A DNA stretch of 64,000 bases from Plumapathes pennacea (Eukaryota > Cnidaria > Anthozoa > Antipatharia > Myriopathidae): assembly GCA_964036295.1 (NCBI GenBank), contig OZ038464.1, positions 430,001-494,000 on the forward strand, given 5' to 3'. Positions 23,449 to 34,722 of this stretch are shown here, piece after piece (position 1 is the first letter of the stretch; each line of letters begins with the position of its first letter). Both the position numbers and the translations under genes were made by a program. The notes below the pieces were generated by a model. The model ran no database searches. It was not told where the DNA came from and was given only the letters and a program-made list of their open reading frames with translations.

Positions 23449-24118
23449 TAATTGATTGATTGATTGATTGTTTTATATTGACATTTCGATTAATAAGTTT
23501 TTCTGTAAATGGGGACTAAGGAAATCTTCAGGGTTTTACAGGTAGTCCTCCATATTAATTTTATCTATCTATTTTACCAATTCTGGTCAAGTATCGATCG
23601 AGTATCAAGTATGATTGGTAATGTTTCAAGTAAAATAAAAATTAAGAATAGGCTTACAACTTAACTAAAGCTAGCCTAGCACTGACGTAACAGTAACTCG
23701 CCTGATTGACATATGTAAACACTTGGGATTAATTGTATGCTATAATCATTGAGATAGGAAGTATCTTTCTATATTTGTTTTTAGGGTATAATATGATTTT
23801 ATTTCTATTATTTCGTCTGGAATGCTATTCCATATTCTTGGTCCTTTGCACTTTAGTGAATATTGACCATAATTTGTTCCAGCGAATTGTTCATGGATTT
23901 ATTTGGCCTTTCTCGTATTGTATGATTGTGTGCAATTGTGCATTAATGGTATAAAATCTATTAAAGCTATCAGGTAATTCTCTATGTATTGATTGAAACA
24001 TGAAAAGAATAATTTGTAGATTATTTATCTGATTAATATTGAGTATATTTAACTCTTGAAATAATGGTTTCGTTGGTGCAATGTAAGAAGAAAAAGTAAA
24101 GAAATAGCCTTTTTTAAT
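23449..24118 (-). mobile_element. LINE 3' end (reverse transcriptase C-terminus), 5'-truncated and decayed
   Basis: On the reverse strand, reading downward from about 24118, one finds YIAPTKPLFQELNILNINQ, LQIILFMFQSIHRELPDSFN, a frameshift, then SYNTRKA, an in-frame stop, FAGTNYGQYSLKCKGPRIWN and SIPDEI, ending YFLSQ and stop at 23746-23748. This block order (NTR..., TNYG, GP.IWNSIP) marks the C-terminal domain of non-LTR reverse transcriptases of the CR1/L2/Rex type. A (CAAT)n tail lies at 23449-23470. It is absent from copy 1. Confidence 0.8.
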
Positions 24119-24238
24119 AATTGTGTAACTAAATGTGTAAATAAACAGGTTAAATACCAGACCCCCTGTGCCAATAGGTCTCCAGTGATTAATCACGTGA
24201 CCCACACAACCTAAATGTTATCACCTAAACTTGCTAAT

Positions 24239-24480
24239 TTCCAACTCCTGAACTGTCAAATGAAACCTAAAGGTGTGACCACTCAAATGAAAGCTCTCAA
24301 TGAATACATTCTAATAGCAGTGTTCACTTTCAACTCCTGAGCTGTCAAATGAAACCTAAAGGTGTGACCACTCAAATGAAAGCTGTCAATGAGTACATTC
24401 TAATAGCAGTGTTCACTTCCAACTTTTGAACTGTCAAATGAAACTTAAAGGTGTGACCACTCAAATGAAAGCTCTTTTCA
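24239..24480 (+). repeat. 90-bp minisatellite at the 3' edge of the GABA-B duplication (copy 2)
   Basis: About 2.7 units starting near 24239, 24328 and 24417, of the same unit as 8039-8455. Homology to copy 1 ends here. Confidence 0.9.
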
Positions 24481-24546
24481 GAGTTGTGTAAAAGTAACCA
24501 TCCTAAAAATTATAAGTCCAACTAACCAATAGCCAAAGGAGGGGGG

Positions 24547-24591
24547 GCTTCTGTTTTATGTGTGAACTGTGTTCACACATAAAACAGAAGC
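24547..24591. other. Perfect 21-bp inverted repeat with 3-base loop
   Basis: GCTTCTGTTTTATGTGTGAAC, then TGT, then its exact reverse complement. It is too AT-rich and isolated to call a terminator in a eukaryote. Possibly a small palindromic transposon relic. It lies between the GABA-B and TADA3 3' ends. Confidence 0.85.
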
Positions 24592-25072
24592 ATATTGCTG
24601 AAGAAAACACAAGAGCAAGTGATGTAAAACACAAGTGTATTGGTAAGCAATATTGTAAAAGTCACCTCCACATTCTTCATGTTATATCTATATTCTACTG
24701 CATTTTATATGGTGCAGTTTTGCCGGCTTCTTAGCCAATCAGACTGCTCGGTTGCAGGGTTAATAAATATTCCATACAAACCGGGCAGAGTTTTTACTGT
24801 GTTGCAAATGGCTTCTTCCTTATTAACTGAACTTGGTGGGTCAGTACAGAAGAACATTACAATATAATACACACAGGACTTTAGGATCCTGCTCAACATC
24901 CTGTAAGCTGGAATGGAATAATGTTCAACTCTTTGTCTCCTAACATACAAATTCTCCCCACCATATATGTAGGGAATGTATCAGTGATGTGGTAAGAAAT
25001 GATACTTCAATCAGCTGTTGTCTGGTTGAGCTATGGGGTTCTCATTTCTGTGCTACATCTGTGACCGAGGTG
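24592..25072. other. Intergenic region between convergent GABA-B copy 2 and TADA3
   Basis: No gene is supported. It contains a weak match to the CTTTCACTCCC MITE core (24956-25035, TATGTAGGGAATGTATCAGT and AATCAGCTGTTGTCTGG) and otherwise AT-rich sequence expected to hold the TADA3 3' UTR. Confidence 0.5.
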
Positions 25073-25207
25073 GCTGAGGATGCAGACAGTAAGATATTAA
25101 GTATTGCCTAAGACCTTGAGGATGCAGACAGTAAGATATTAAGTATCACCTAATACCCTGAGGACACAGACAGTAAGTTATTAAGCATTGCCCAAGACCC
25201 TGAGGAT
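25073..25207 (-). repeat. 42-43-bp tandem repeat overlapping the TADA3 stop codon
   Basis: Units begin GAGGATGCAGACAGTAAGAT (about 25076, 25118) and GAGGACACAGACAGTAAGTT (about 25160). On the gene strand, each repeats the last eight or so codons plus the stop (CTCAGGGTCTTGGGCAATGC then TTAA) and the first 3' UTR bases. The gene's real end is therefore the first unit of a short array extending into the UTR. Confidence 0.85.
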
Positions 25208-26521
25208 GGCTTCTCTTTCTTTGAGAGCCTTCCATGCGCTGTCTTTTTCCTTCTTGGTGGGCGACTTCCTTTTCTGTTTACAGGCCATAATTTTCCTGTA
25301 GGTCTCCATAACCTCTGCATCTGCAACCTGCACTTTATGCCGAAGTTCTTGTCGACGTATTTCATCCTGCGCAAGTTTACACAGCTCCTGTTTGGCTTGC
25401 TTATTCTTCACAATCAAGCTGCGTAGTTCACTCTGATGCCGTTTTAGCTCGGACAGCACCTCATCTCCATTGTCTTCAATAGCCTCGTCGTCTGCATCTA
25501 TAAGTCCTTGAAATATGAGCTCTTCTCTGATACGTGCTTCTAGTGTCCGTGTGTGAGGGACATGAGGTGCTTTGACTGGAGTGCGTGGTGGCAAATTGTT
25601 GCCGCTTCTAGTTGTCGCACTTTCTCTTGTGTTACTCAAACTCTGATCGGGCACAGGAGCAATGATGTTCTGTTCAATCAGTGCAGACACTAGTCGCTGC
25701 GTCAAGGTGCCAAACGGACATTGGACATCTTCCTCCAAGTGAGCTGCCGACGAATCCGCTCTTTTTAACATAGAGTTGACCTCTACAGCCTTATCTGTGT
25801 TTTCATTGTTAGTGAGCGCTCCTCTTCTGCCCTTTTCATGAATCTTGGCCCCCTCACTCAGCTCTTCTTGCAAATCTTCCTGTGCCCATTTTTCACTGTA
25901 GTGTCTACCGAGGGCAGGGGTTTTATAGAACTCTTGTTCGTCTTCAGCTGACTTCATAGATTCCTCAAGAAACTTCAAGTCCTCTAAAGTGATATCAGCG
26001 CAATAAGGCTCTACAGTCAACCAGAACCTGTTAGATGTGTCACTCCTGGATTTTGCGCTTGAGGTGTCTTCTTCTGTTGGTTCTGTCTCCTTGTTTCCAA
26101 GCTGCTTGCTCTTTGGCCTGCCGACTGGCTGACTTGAGGAGACTTTTGTGTCTTCTTGTTTTTGACGTTTTGCGCTTCGCTCCCCACTGATTGGTCTAGA
26201 ACGCTTGAAGCTGGTCAAGGAGTTGAGGATCTCCAGCTCTCGTTGTTTCACGACTTTCTTATCTTTTCTCTCTGCCCAGTCAACAAGGACCTTAGTTTCG
26301 GCATCAAGCAATCTTGAACGTCTGTTTGCAGCGGCCAGTAATGTTTCCAGATCACTTTGGAGTAAATCTAGCTCGTTTGGAGCGATTCCTTCGTCGGTAC
26401 TTCTGGCCACAAGAGTGGTGTAAAAAGGACACATCCTCACGCTGTCCACCAAAGAAAAATCATGGTATTGCAGAGGACAGGGGTCCTTATCTCCTTTTCC
26501 GTCGTCGGAAGTACTGCTCAT
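25181..26521 (-). CDS. TADA3: Transcriptional adapter 3 (ADA3), intronless, 446 aa
   Basis: Ada3 is the adaptor of the GCN5/PCAF histone acetyltransferase module in SAGA and ATAC, in the nucleus. The protein follows vertebrate TADA3 along its length: DKDPCPLQYHDFSLVDSV near the start, ETLLAAANRRSRLLDAET (about residue 75), NRFWLTVEPYCADITLEDL (about 180), LGRHYSEKWAQEDL, CPFGTLTQRLVSALIEQNII, PHTRTLEARIREELIFQGL and the C-terminal block KIMACKQKRKSPTKKEKDSA. The middle is charged and low-complexity. The length is close to the usual 430 or so. I chose the ATG at 26521 (MSSTSDDG); an in-frame ATG 33 bases upstream would add 11 residues with no family support. There is no intron. The stop lies in a tandem repeat. 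It is divergent from the zinc-finger gene at 27063. Confidence 0.95.
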   Translation of the reverse strand: MSSTSDDGKGDKDPCPLQYHDFSLVDSVRMCPFYTTLVARSTDEGIAPNELDLLQSDLETLLAAANRRSRLLDAETKVLVDWAERKDKKVVKQRELEILNSLTSFKRSRPISGERSAKRQKQEDTKVSSSQPVGRPKSKQLGNKETEPTEEDTSSAKSRSDTSNRFWLTVEPYCADITLEDLKFLEESMKSAEDEQEFYKTPALGRHYSEKWAQEDLQEELSEGAKIHEKGRRGALTNNENTDKAVEVNSMLKRADSSAAHLEEDVQCPFGTLTQRLVSALIEQNIIAPVPDQSLSNTRESATTRSGNNLPPRTPVKAPHVPHTRTLEARIREELIFQGLIDADDEAIEDNGDEVLSELKRHQSELRSLIVKNKQAKQELCKLAQDEIRRQELRHKVQVADAEVMETYRKIMACKQKRKSPTKKEKDSAWKALKEREAILRVLGNA

Positions 26522-27062
26522 GATTCTCTGCCGTTTCAGCACAGAGAAACACACCAGAACATTACAATTGTCTCAAAATGGCGTCCAATCATAGGCTTTG
26601 TAACCGCACCAAATTGAACGAGAGGACTAGGATCTAATCTGCGTGCCCAGGCTCCAAGTGATATCCCGCCGCTACAAAGAAATCAAAATCCCTGGGGAAA
26701 ATCCCGCCTTCTCTTCTCCCACCTCCCGTAGACTTCCCGCCACTCTGCTCCCGTCTCCCCCCCCCCCCCCCCCCTCTCCCTCCCCCTCCCCCACTAGTTT
26801 GGTACGCTTTTGGATTTATAATGAACACGAACGTTTTGGTACCATAGCAAAACCCGATCAAGGGTGCTCCTCTTCCTCTCCAAAACAATGATATAAAGGG
26901 CGAGCGTTCATCTGCGAATAGATGGACACAGATAAACAATGCGTCACAAAATAGAAAAATAACATAACTAGAACCCAGGTTCTTGCATGGGCCGCTGACG
27001 ACGCATCAGTAATTTATGCTAATTATTTGCAAGCTCGTTCTTCTTTGTGTGCGGGGTGCGCC
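26522..27062. promoter_or_regulatory. Shared 5' region of divergent TADA3 and ZXD-like genes
   Basis: The start codons are 541 bp apart and point away from each other, so both promoters must lie here or overlap the first exons. It holds a pyrimidine tract with about 20 consecutive C near 26757-26775. No TATA box or initiator can be assigned with confidence. Confidence 0.6.
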
Positions 27063-30000
27063 ATGATGGCGGTGGAGCATCAGGGGCAGATAACGTGTTT
27101 CAAGGGGCTCCCAGATGAAGGATCAGGGGCAACTTCTCGAAGTTCACTGACAACAAATGGTAGGAGCTTTTAGATTGGGATACTTTACCCTTTTTTTGTG
27201 GTTTTAATCAGTCGTCTCGACGCTTTAGGCGGAAGGATTTGCATCTTGTAATCCTTCGTTGTCTTTGCTGTAAAACAAGTTTGCCAGTCGTTTCACGAGT
27301 TTCAAATTTATCGTCTGTGATGGTACAGTAGAACGAGCTGGTTTTGAAGTTCCAATAAGTTTAACTTACAACAGAAAACGCTTTCTATTTCGGTTTGAGC
27401 AGAAGAACGAAGTAACGCAGCAAGGTTGACACATTGAAGACAAACATGGGAGGGGTGGGAGAGAGTTTCCAGTATTTTGATGTTTTCTGCCCCTCTCTTA
27501 TAAACAACACGTTAATAAACAAACTATTAAGTCGTTTGCTCTGATAGAAAGCAGTGTGAAGATTAACAGGAAGAGGTCACTGCACTTCCGTATTGCTTTA
27601 TGGAATTTCTTGGGAGGGGAGCGAGGCACAAAACAGTTTAATAATGTTATTTATAAAATAACTTTATACTATGATACTATAAGCGTTCTGATTGGCTAAA
27701 AGACCATGTTAGATGAGAGTATATTACATGCTGACATGTATTTTATTGGCTAATTATTTTATAAAATAAATATATAGTGCATTCCTAAATGCATATTGGT
27801 TACTGTATATTTTGTTTGTTTGTATTTAGTATGTTTTTTTGTTTTGTTTTAATCTTTAATCTTTTGTTTGTTTTAATCTTTTTTTTTGTCCCAGTACTTC
27901 ACGAAAATACAACAGCAGTAGATGAAGCCAGCTTCACTGCACAGGAACAGACAGAGACGACAAATGAACGTCTGGATTGTCACATTGTGCCACCAGCCAC
28001 AGACGAGAGAGCTGAGAATGGTGTCTGTCCTGAAAAGACTGCATGCGGTGACATTAGTGAAACCAAAACCAACGATACTAGAAATGATGGGACGGAGAAA
28101 GCACTGTTACCTGGTGATGAAGATGCGGGAGATGCAGATCAGAGCACAGCAGCAACTGATGCAGGATCAATACCAGAAGACCAGGAGTTTTATGTTCAAA
28201 GTGGCATTGTGGCAAACTTAACAGAATTTCAACAAGATGCCAGTACAGAAGAAGAAATAGGCATCAGTTTTATTCCACATGTCATTGACGAGGGAGTTAG
28301 ACACAAAGAGATTGTCTCGTTTGGTGGACAAGGTGGGTTGAGGTGATTACAATATATTGTGATCACAGAGTAAAAAATATATGGAACTGTGTGGTGTTTG
28401 ATAGTTTGCTCTGATGAACTATCAATTCTCACTATTAACCTTACACAATTTCTTCTTGAATAGTTTGGAGAATTTCTAATTTGAACTGGGGAGTGAAAGG
28501 GTTATGTTTTGCATTTGAGTTCAATGTATGACCAGCTGTTGTTGCTTGTTGCTTGTTTGTTTTGTTTTGTTTTAGGTGATGAGTCCTCAATGACTCCAGA
28601 GCCAGTCAACAAACGACTCAGGCTGGATTTCAAACTCATGAGTGATGGAGGCATGGATGTACCAGAGTATACAAATGGCTCGCAGGATCATGAATCACTG
28701 CACGAAGTCAGACATGATCAATGTAAAGTATCTCCTTTCAAATGCTGATTTAGATATCAGTTACCATTATGTAGCTTGCTCTGCATTCGACCTAAACACC
28801 TAAACACCACTCTTTTGTTTAGGGATGACATCAAACGCAACCAAACGAACAACAGAGTAATCAACAGGACAAAAGAACATCAACTGACCAATAACGAAAC
28901 ACAACCAAGCCGACTTGACCAACCATAGGCCGACATAACGGACCAATCACTTCTACAACCAGAGACATATATACCGCCATCTGACAAATACTTTCACTTG
29001 ACTCTGAAAATGATTTCCGCTCAGGTAGTCGAAACGTCAGTCACCAACAACAGTCTTTCTGGAGACTACTCTAACCCGGACGATCACAACCAACCTACTG
29101 TTCACACTCCTGGGTTCAAACCATTTGCCACTCTTTTGTTTTCTATGCACATATAGTTGGGAATGTAAATTGTAGGTCAGTGGTAATGTTAATGTTATCA
29201 CTGTGTATCTTTTGCAGTTTCAAAAGATGAAGTCCATGCAGGAAGCATTCAAGTGGTTGATCCTCAGGGAAATGAAAGTATTATTCTTACAGAGCAGCCC
29301 CAGGAGCAAAGTAAACTACCAGGCGACTTAACTATGCACATCTTCCCTCAAACGCATGACATTCATTTAGTGACAACAAGCAGCATGCTGACTACGGATA
29401 TCACAACATTCTCAACTCAAGTGCCGTCAATACTGACTGAGGGTGATGCAGAAGAAACTGAAGCACAGGGGGGGAATGTCAATGAGCAGTTTCAAGTTGT
29501 TACCACAAGCTCCATACTTACCCAGCAAGGCGCACATGCGGCAGGCCAGGCAGCTCAGTTAGACGTCATGACTCAGGTTGACTTTGGTGACGAAGAACAA
29601 GCTTTGATTTCAGGAATAATGGAGGATGGAATGTCTGAACACTCTGTAAATCAAGTAAGCACTGAATGCCGGGGAGGGCAAGTTCCACAGTGATTCAGGG
29701 CGGGATCAAGGGAGAGTTGTATGTTGTTAATTTAATCCCCAAGGCTGCAGTAGGTAACCACACACCCAAATGTCTAAGGAGTACTCCCTTGTGGAAGAAA
29801 ATTTCCTGATCTGTCAGTAGCAGCTGGAATTGATTGTTGCATTACTAATATTGCCCAAATCATCTCCAATCCCTTGTAATCCCTGGAAAGAGAGCTTCAC
29901 TTTTTCAAGCCTGGAACAAGGGGTCGATAAAAGCATGACCCCCAGCCCCTCTACAGGGAACAGAGGCCCTTCAGCCTTTCATTAGTATTCCCCAAATGTC

Positions 30001-33000
30001 ACTCCCAGCTACCCACTTCTCAAGAAAATTATTGAAAACTCTGCTGGCATTTTAGTGTTTCTGTAGAATGTTGTGTTTGCACTGTGCGACTATACTGTAG
30101 CTTGCCTTCTATCTGGGATACACCATGTGTTTTATAGAGTCATATGAATGAAGTTATACTACGTTTAGTCCTGACTGTTGTTGTTGGGTGTGTCTTGTTC
30201 TTCCAGACAGAGGAGAGTGGGCGGGGCCATGTTTGCCCCCATGCAGACTGTAACACTGTATGTTCCAAGGCACACAAACTCAAGTTACACATGCTGTCAC
30301 ACTCGGGGGAAAGGGCTTACAAGGTGAGAGATCAACAAATAATCTCTTGCAAGTGCATTTGATGAAAATATGTTCAAACTCCACGCACAGATTCTTGACT
30401 GTATGAACGGTAAGGGGAAGATGTCTTGATAGAACATGCAGGCAGAAGTTGATTGAACTATAAACTCTCATACATTGTGTGGTTCCTTTGAGAAAGACAG
30501 AGGGAATTACTGTATGGTCTTTTTACTCTCATGCTCCTAACAAAAATAATATTCTCCCAACCTCTCAAGAGGAAAATGTATGATGATCAAGTGAGAGTTG
30601 ATAGCTCAATCAGCTGTTATCTGAACAAGTTATCAAAAACCAAGTTCTCCACACTACATGATATATCTCTCGTGAGGAAGTCTTAAAAAAGAGAAGGTAA
30701 TAGATCACCATTGGGGTGTGAATGGGTGAGGCTTTGCCCTATGTGATCATGGTTTCTGTGTGTCCTGCTCTTCTCTCTTCACTTCTGTTCTTGACTGTTT
30801 TATCTGGTTCAGTGTCCCCAGGAAGGTTGTGGCTGGTCCTTTGCTACGTCATACAAACTCAAAAGACATGTACGAGGCCACACAGGAGAAAGACCATTTG
30901 CGGTGAGTCTTGTAAAGTAGATACAGCAGAGTTAAAGTTACAGTCCAATCACAAACACTGTAAGGAAAGACTTTCAACCAACCAGAAGCCAAAGCAATTT
31001 GCAATAATATTGGTTTTACTTTGAAGAAGAGACAATAAATTACGTCATCACCACTTGCTTGAGAAGACCGCAGTTGGTTTTGTTTTGTTTTGATTAGCCA
31101 AGAATGCTGCCAAACTTGTTATTGAGTGGAGGTCATGTTTTGAGAACTTTAAGTTTAGTTTGGGTTGGTTGATATAGAAGTGAACGTGTAGACGAACAGT
31201 TGTGTTCTCTCCACAGTGTACATTTGAAGGTTGCGGCAAACATTTCACCACAGCGTACAACCTTAAGGCACACATCCGGGTACACTATCAAACCAACACC
31301 ATCCTATGCACTCGCGAAGGATGCACCATGGCATTCCCTACACTCCACAAACTACACGTGCACGAACGAAAACACCAAGCGGAAGAGAAGCCATTTAAGT
31401 GCCAGTTCGAGGGCTGCACGCGCGTCTTCTCAACCGCGTGCGCTCTGACGTCACACATCCGCGCGCACAGTGGCGAGAAGTCACACATGTGTGTAGTGGA
31501 AGGATGTGGCAAGAGTTTCACCAAAGCCTCCAAACTGAAGCTCCACCTGCGCTCACATACGGGAGAGAGGCCTTTCTGTTGTGAAATGCGGGTATTGTTA
31601 TTTCTACTGTCTTGTCTTGTGATTTAGTTTGCTTATGCCAAGTAGCCTGTCCCAGGCCCCCAGGCAAACCAGCAAGCCGCGGATTAAAGGGCGGAGGAAA
31701 GTATTTGAGAGCCTGGAACAGACTAATTTCCTCTCAAGAGTGAGAAACCGAGAATTATCTTCGTCCACATCAATTAACTCTTTTTTACCAACCTCCGTTT
31801 CTTAAATCACCATTCCATTAAATCACCGTTTTGTAAACCCTTCACAAACTCCAGAAAATATCTTATCGTGCATAGGCCAATCAGCTTTCATTCTAGCAAG
31901 TTAGCAAAAACTAAGTTCTCCGTGCTGTGTGATATATCTTCAGTGAGAGACTGAACGAGAATATCGAAGCTGATCACTTCTCTTTTGCAGGGTTGTGATT
32001 GGTCTTTCACGAGCGCGTACAAACTGAAGCGGCACATGCGTAAACACACAGGAGAGCGTCCGTTCACGTGTCCTTTCGACACGTGCAGCAAATCCTTCAC
32101 TCGCTCCAGTCACCTCAAGACTCACATGCTGGTTCACACGGGAGAGAGGCCGTACGCATGTCCGGTGGACGGTAAGCCGCTGTACGTTTGACGTCTAAAA
32201 ACGCTGATGAGGTCTAGGTTCGAAGCACGATTAGGCTAAGTTCTGTATAACTTAAGCTTTAAATATTAATAAAACGGAGCACTGACAGAGAAGGGAGGAG
32301 GGGGGTTAGGGTTTTAAAGTGAGGCTTGATGCGAAACCTTTCTTATAGAAATCAGTTTTAGTCGCATGCTCATTTTTATAAGGTAGCTTTCGCATTATAT
32401 TCTCATCTCGGAAATGGTTTTTCAAGAAGAGTAGCGAAGAAAACCGTAGTATACAGTGGGTAGTAATCCAGTCTGATTGATCTGTTTATCTGCAGGTTGT
32501 AACAAATCCTTTACCGCGGGCAGTACTCTCAATGTGCACATGCGCAAACACACCGGCGAGAAGCCGTTCAAGTGTGACGTAGACGGGTGTTCCAAGGCGT
32601 ACACGACCGCTGCCAATCTGCGAGCTCATCAGAAACGCCACGAGCAGAAAGAGATGCCCAAGCAAGGTAAACAAGCAGATTTGCTATTTTAGTAAAAGAG
32701 TCAGTGAGTAAGCGAAAACAAGCCACTACCGTTTTTGTGACTGGATCCAAAATGCAGCCATTTGTACTTTGTAAGTACGTATAAAATGAATAAAATGACA
32801 AAGACAACATTTAATTTGCGTTTTCTTGACACAGTAGAAGAGAACTCATCGGAAGCAGAACTTGTTGCCAGCGGTGCGATGTTAAACGAAAGCGAGGTTG
32901 ATGTGACGTACACGACCATCCAGACCTTTTCCGAAGACTTCGTCTCTGACGTCACACCCCTATCAGCTGCTTGTGTCCAGTTCACCCCGTCAACATCCGG

Positions 33001-34102
33001 GCTCTGTGCCCTGGTTACGTCAGCGGATAATCCGCTGATCTCCCCTACCGCGGACTCGCAGGGTAATATTCACGTGCGCGTCAGACAGGCGGGTTCCCTT
33101 GACGACGGAGTCGCGGAGGGCGTAAATAGCGAGACAGTGCAACTACCACTTCACGCCGGAGATCACTTTGTTAACGTAAGCTTAGAAGACGGAACTAGAA
33201 TCGATGTCACGGAGTTTGTGGTGCGGAGTGATGAAAACGAGGTTGTGTTGAATCGAACTCGAAACCGGAGCGAGGGCAGTGACACGAGTGGAGCCACGTC
33301 CAAGCACGGGGGCGGGTTTGACCTGTCAATCAGCAGCATGATGCGGCACTTGCGGGGCGAGGCCTTGGAGGGCGTGGTCAGAACCAAAGAACACGTGGAG
33401 TCACGCCACGCGGGAGTTACGCTGGACTTAAGGACTGCTGTCCGGCCTGAGGACCAGTTTGCACCGCCAGCTGTCATATTTCAGGTTTCTAGCTTCTCTT
33501 TACTTTTCTTTCTCCTTCTGTTCTTGTTCTTCTCCTGGTTGTTATTGCTGTTGTTATTGTTGTTGTTCTCCTCCTTCAGTTTCTTCTTTGTCTTCTTTTC
33601 ATAGTTCCTTCTATTAAATGACTGTCGTCTTTACTGTCTGTTTTTGTTTTCGTTCGCTGTGTCCTTCTGTGACCTTTTCGCTGTTCATGTCTCTCGTTTT
33701 AACTCTAAGAAATTTTTTCTGTTTCAGGACGAAATCTTGAAGACACCAGAACAAGACAGTGACGGTACAGTCATGCCCAGGTCGCCCGAGACGCCAACGA
33801 GAGCCACTTCCCAGCATTCCCTGCGAATCAGCATGCCCCATGATGCCTTGCAATCTCACTTGCCACAGCCGCTTGAGCCCGCGATTACTGCAGACCTTGA
33901 TAAAATGAGCGGACATCATTCATTATCGACTTCGGAATTGACGTTCGGATCACCGGCGTCTTTGTCAGAGACACAAGATGAGCATGATTTGTGCAAAGAA
34001 GGACTTCCGGCCTACATTGATAACCAGAGTTCATCAGAACAGGAGGAAGTCAGCGGGGAGTCGTATCCAGAAAGCACGATCAATTTGCAGGACTTGCGAT
34101 GA
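27063..34102 (+). CDS. ZXD-family zinc-finger transcription factor (ZXDC-like), 11 coding exons, 1025 aa
   Basis: Exons: 27063-27159, 27895-28332, 28576-28722, 29218-29654, 30207-30323, 30813-30902, 31217-31591, 31991-32171, 32496-32666, 32835-33484, 33728-34102 (TGA). Phases chain throughout. The first ~370 residues are acidic and low-complexity. Ten C2H2 fingers follow, all spaced C-x4-C: CPHADC, CPQEGC, CTFEGC, CTREGC, CQFEGC, CVVEGC, CEMRGC, CPFDTC, CPVDGC, CDVDGC. Finger order and text ([39 protein letters not shown]) fit the ZXDA/B/C family, which also has ten fingers; vertebrate ZXDC is a regulator of CIITA transcription. The C-terminal 340 residues are acidic and Ser/Thr-rich and could be an activation domain (inference). 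The start could be ATG 27063 or 27066. A polyadenylation signal AATAAA lies at 34410. The subtype is uncertain. Confidence 0.88.
28383..28503 (-). mobile_element. Fragment of the CTTTCACTCCC MITE family
   Basis: ACTATCAATTCTCACTATTA near the left and GGGGAGTGAAAGGGTTATG at the right end. The latter is the family's terminal sequence. Lies in intron 2 of the ZXD-like gene. Confidence 0.45.
28780..29125. mobile_element. Foldback-family repeat (AACGTCAGTCACCAACAACAG)
   Basis: The core GTCGAAACGTCAGTCACCAA (29027-29046) and GGAGACTACTCTAACCCGGA (29060-29079) match the elements at 1455-1545 and 17815-17905. In intron 3 of the ZXD-like gene. Confidence 0.6.
30515..30722 (+). mobile_element. CTTTCACTCCC-family MITE
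   Basis: Contains TTCTCCCAACCTCTCAAGAG, TCAATCAGCTGTTATCTGAA, CAAGTTCTCCACACTACATG and GATCACCATTGGGGTGTGAA in family order. In intron 5 of the ZXD-like gene. Confidence 0.65.
31845..31985 (+). mobile_element. Partial CTTTCACTCCC-family MITE directly before exon 8 of the ZXD-like gene
   Basis: Contains CCAATCAGCTTTCATTCTAG, AAGTTCTCCGTGCTGTGTGA and AAGCTGATCACTTCTCTT. The right end runs into the acceptor TTTGCAG at 31984-31990, so the branch-point region of this intron is probably transposon-derived. Confidence 0.6.
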
Positions 34103-34432
34103 AGCGGGGAAGCTTTTTGATAACTAAATATTTCAATAATTCTTCATTTAGAGGTACACTTCACTTTTATCCAGTCGAAACCTTTGTTGTAATTTTACCC
34201 AATGATATCGCTGTATTTTTCCCGCCAATTTCGCGCGGCGTTACATGACATTCGAGTTTGGCGCCAATTTTTTGCGCGGGGTTGCAGTACAGAACATAGA
34301 AAGTCGGAGAGATTTATATCGAACAAAAATATGTAACTGCGTGATCATTTCTATGGGGCGCCAAAAGGGACAATATTACATATATTGCACATTTTTATTC
34401 CAAATGTTAAATAAACCTCCTATACTGACAAT

Positions 34433-34615
34433 ATAGATTCTAAACTCACAATATATATCCTCTGAACTAAATATATTTATTCTAAACTAACATTTTATAT
34501 TCTAAACTAACAATATATGTTCTAAACTAACAATATATATTCTAAACTGAAAATATATTCTAAACCAAATATTTATTCTAAACTGAAAAATAGATTCTAA
34601 ACTAAAAATTTATTG
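34433..34615. repeat. AT-rich tandem repeat, unit about 20 bp (ATTCTAAACTAACAATATAT)
   Basis: Some nine imperfect units just past the probable ZXD-like poly(A) site. Confidence 0.85.
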
Positions 34616-34722
34616 TCAGTGCCAAAAATGTATGCTCAAGTCCAAAATATATGTCCTATAATTAGTATGGAAAATATTCACGTTTCTGCGACTGCGCGAA
34701 AAGCACGTGTAGGTCACTAAAG

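Noticed and set aside
26634..26939. Gly/Arg-rich minus-strand frame
   Set aside because: Antisense of the C-rich tract in the TADA3/ZXD intergenic region.
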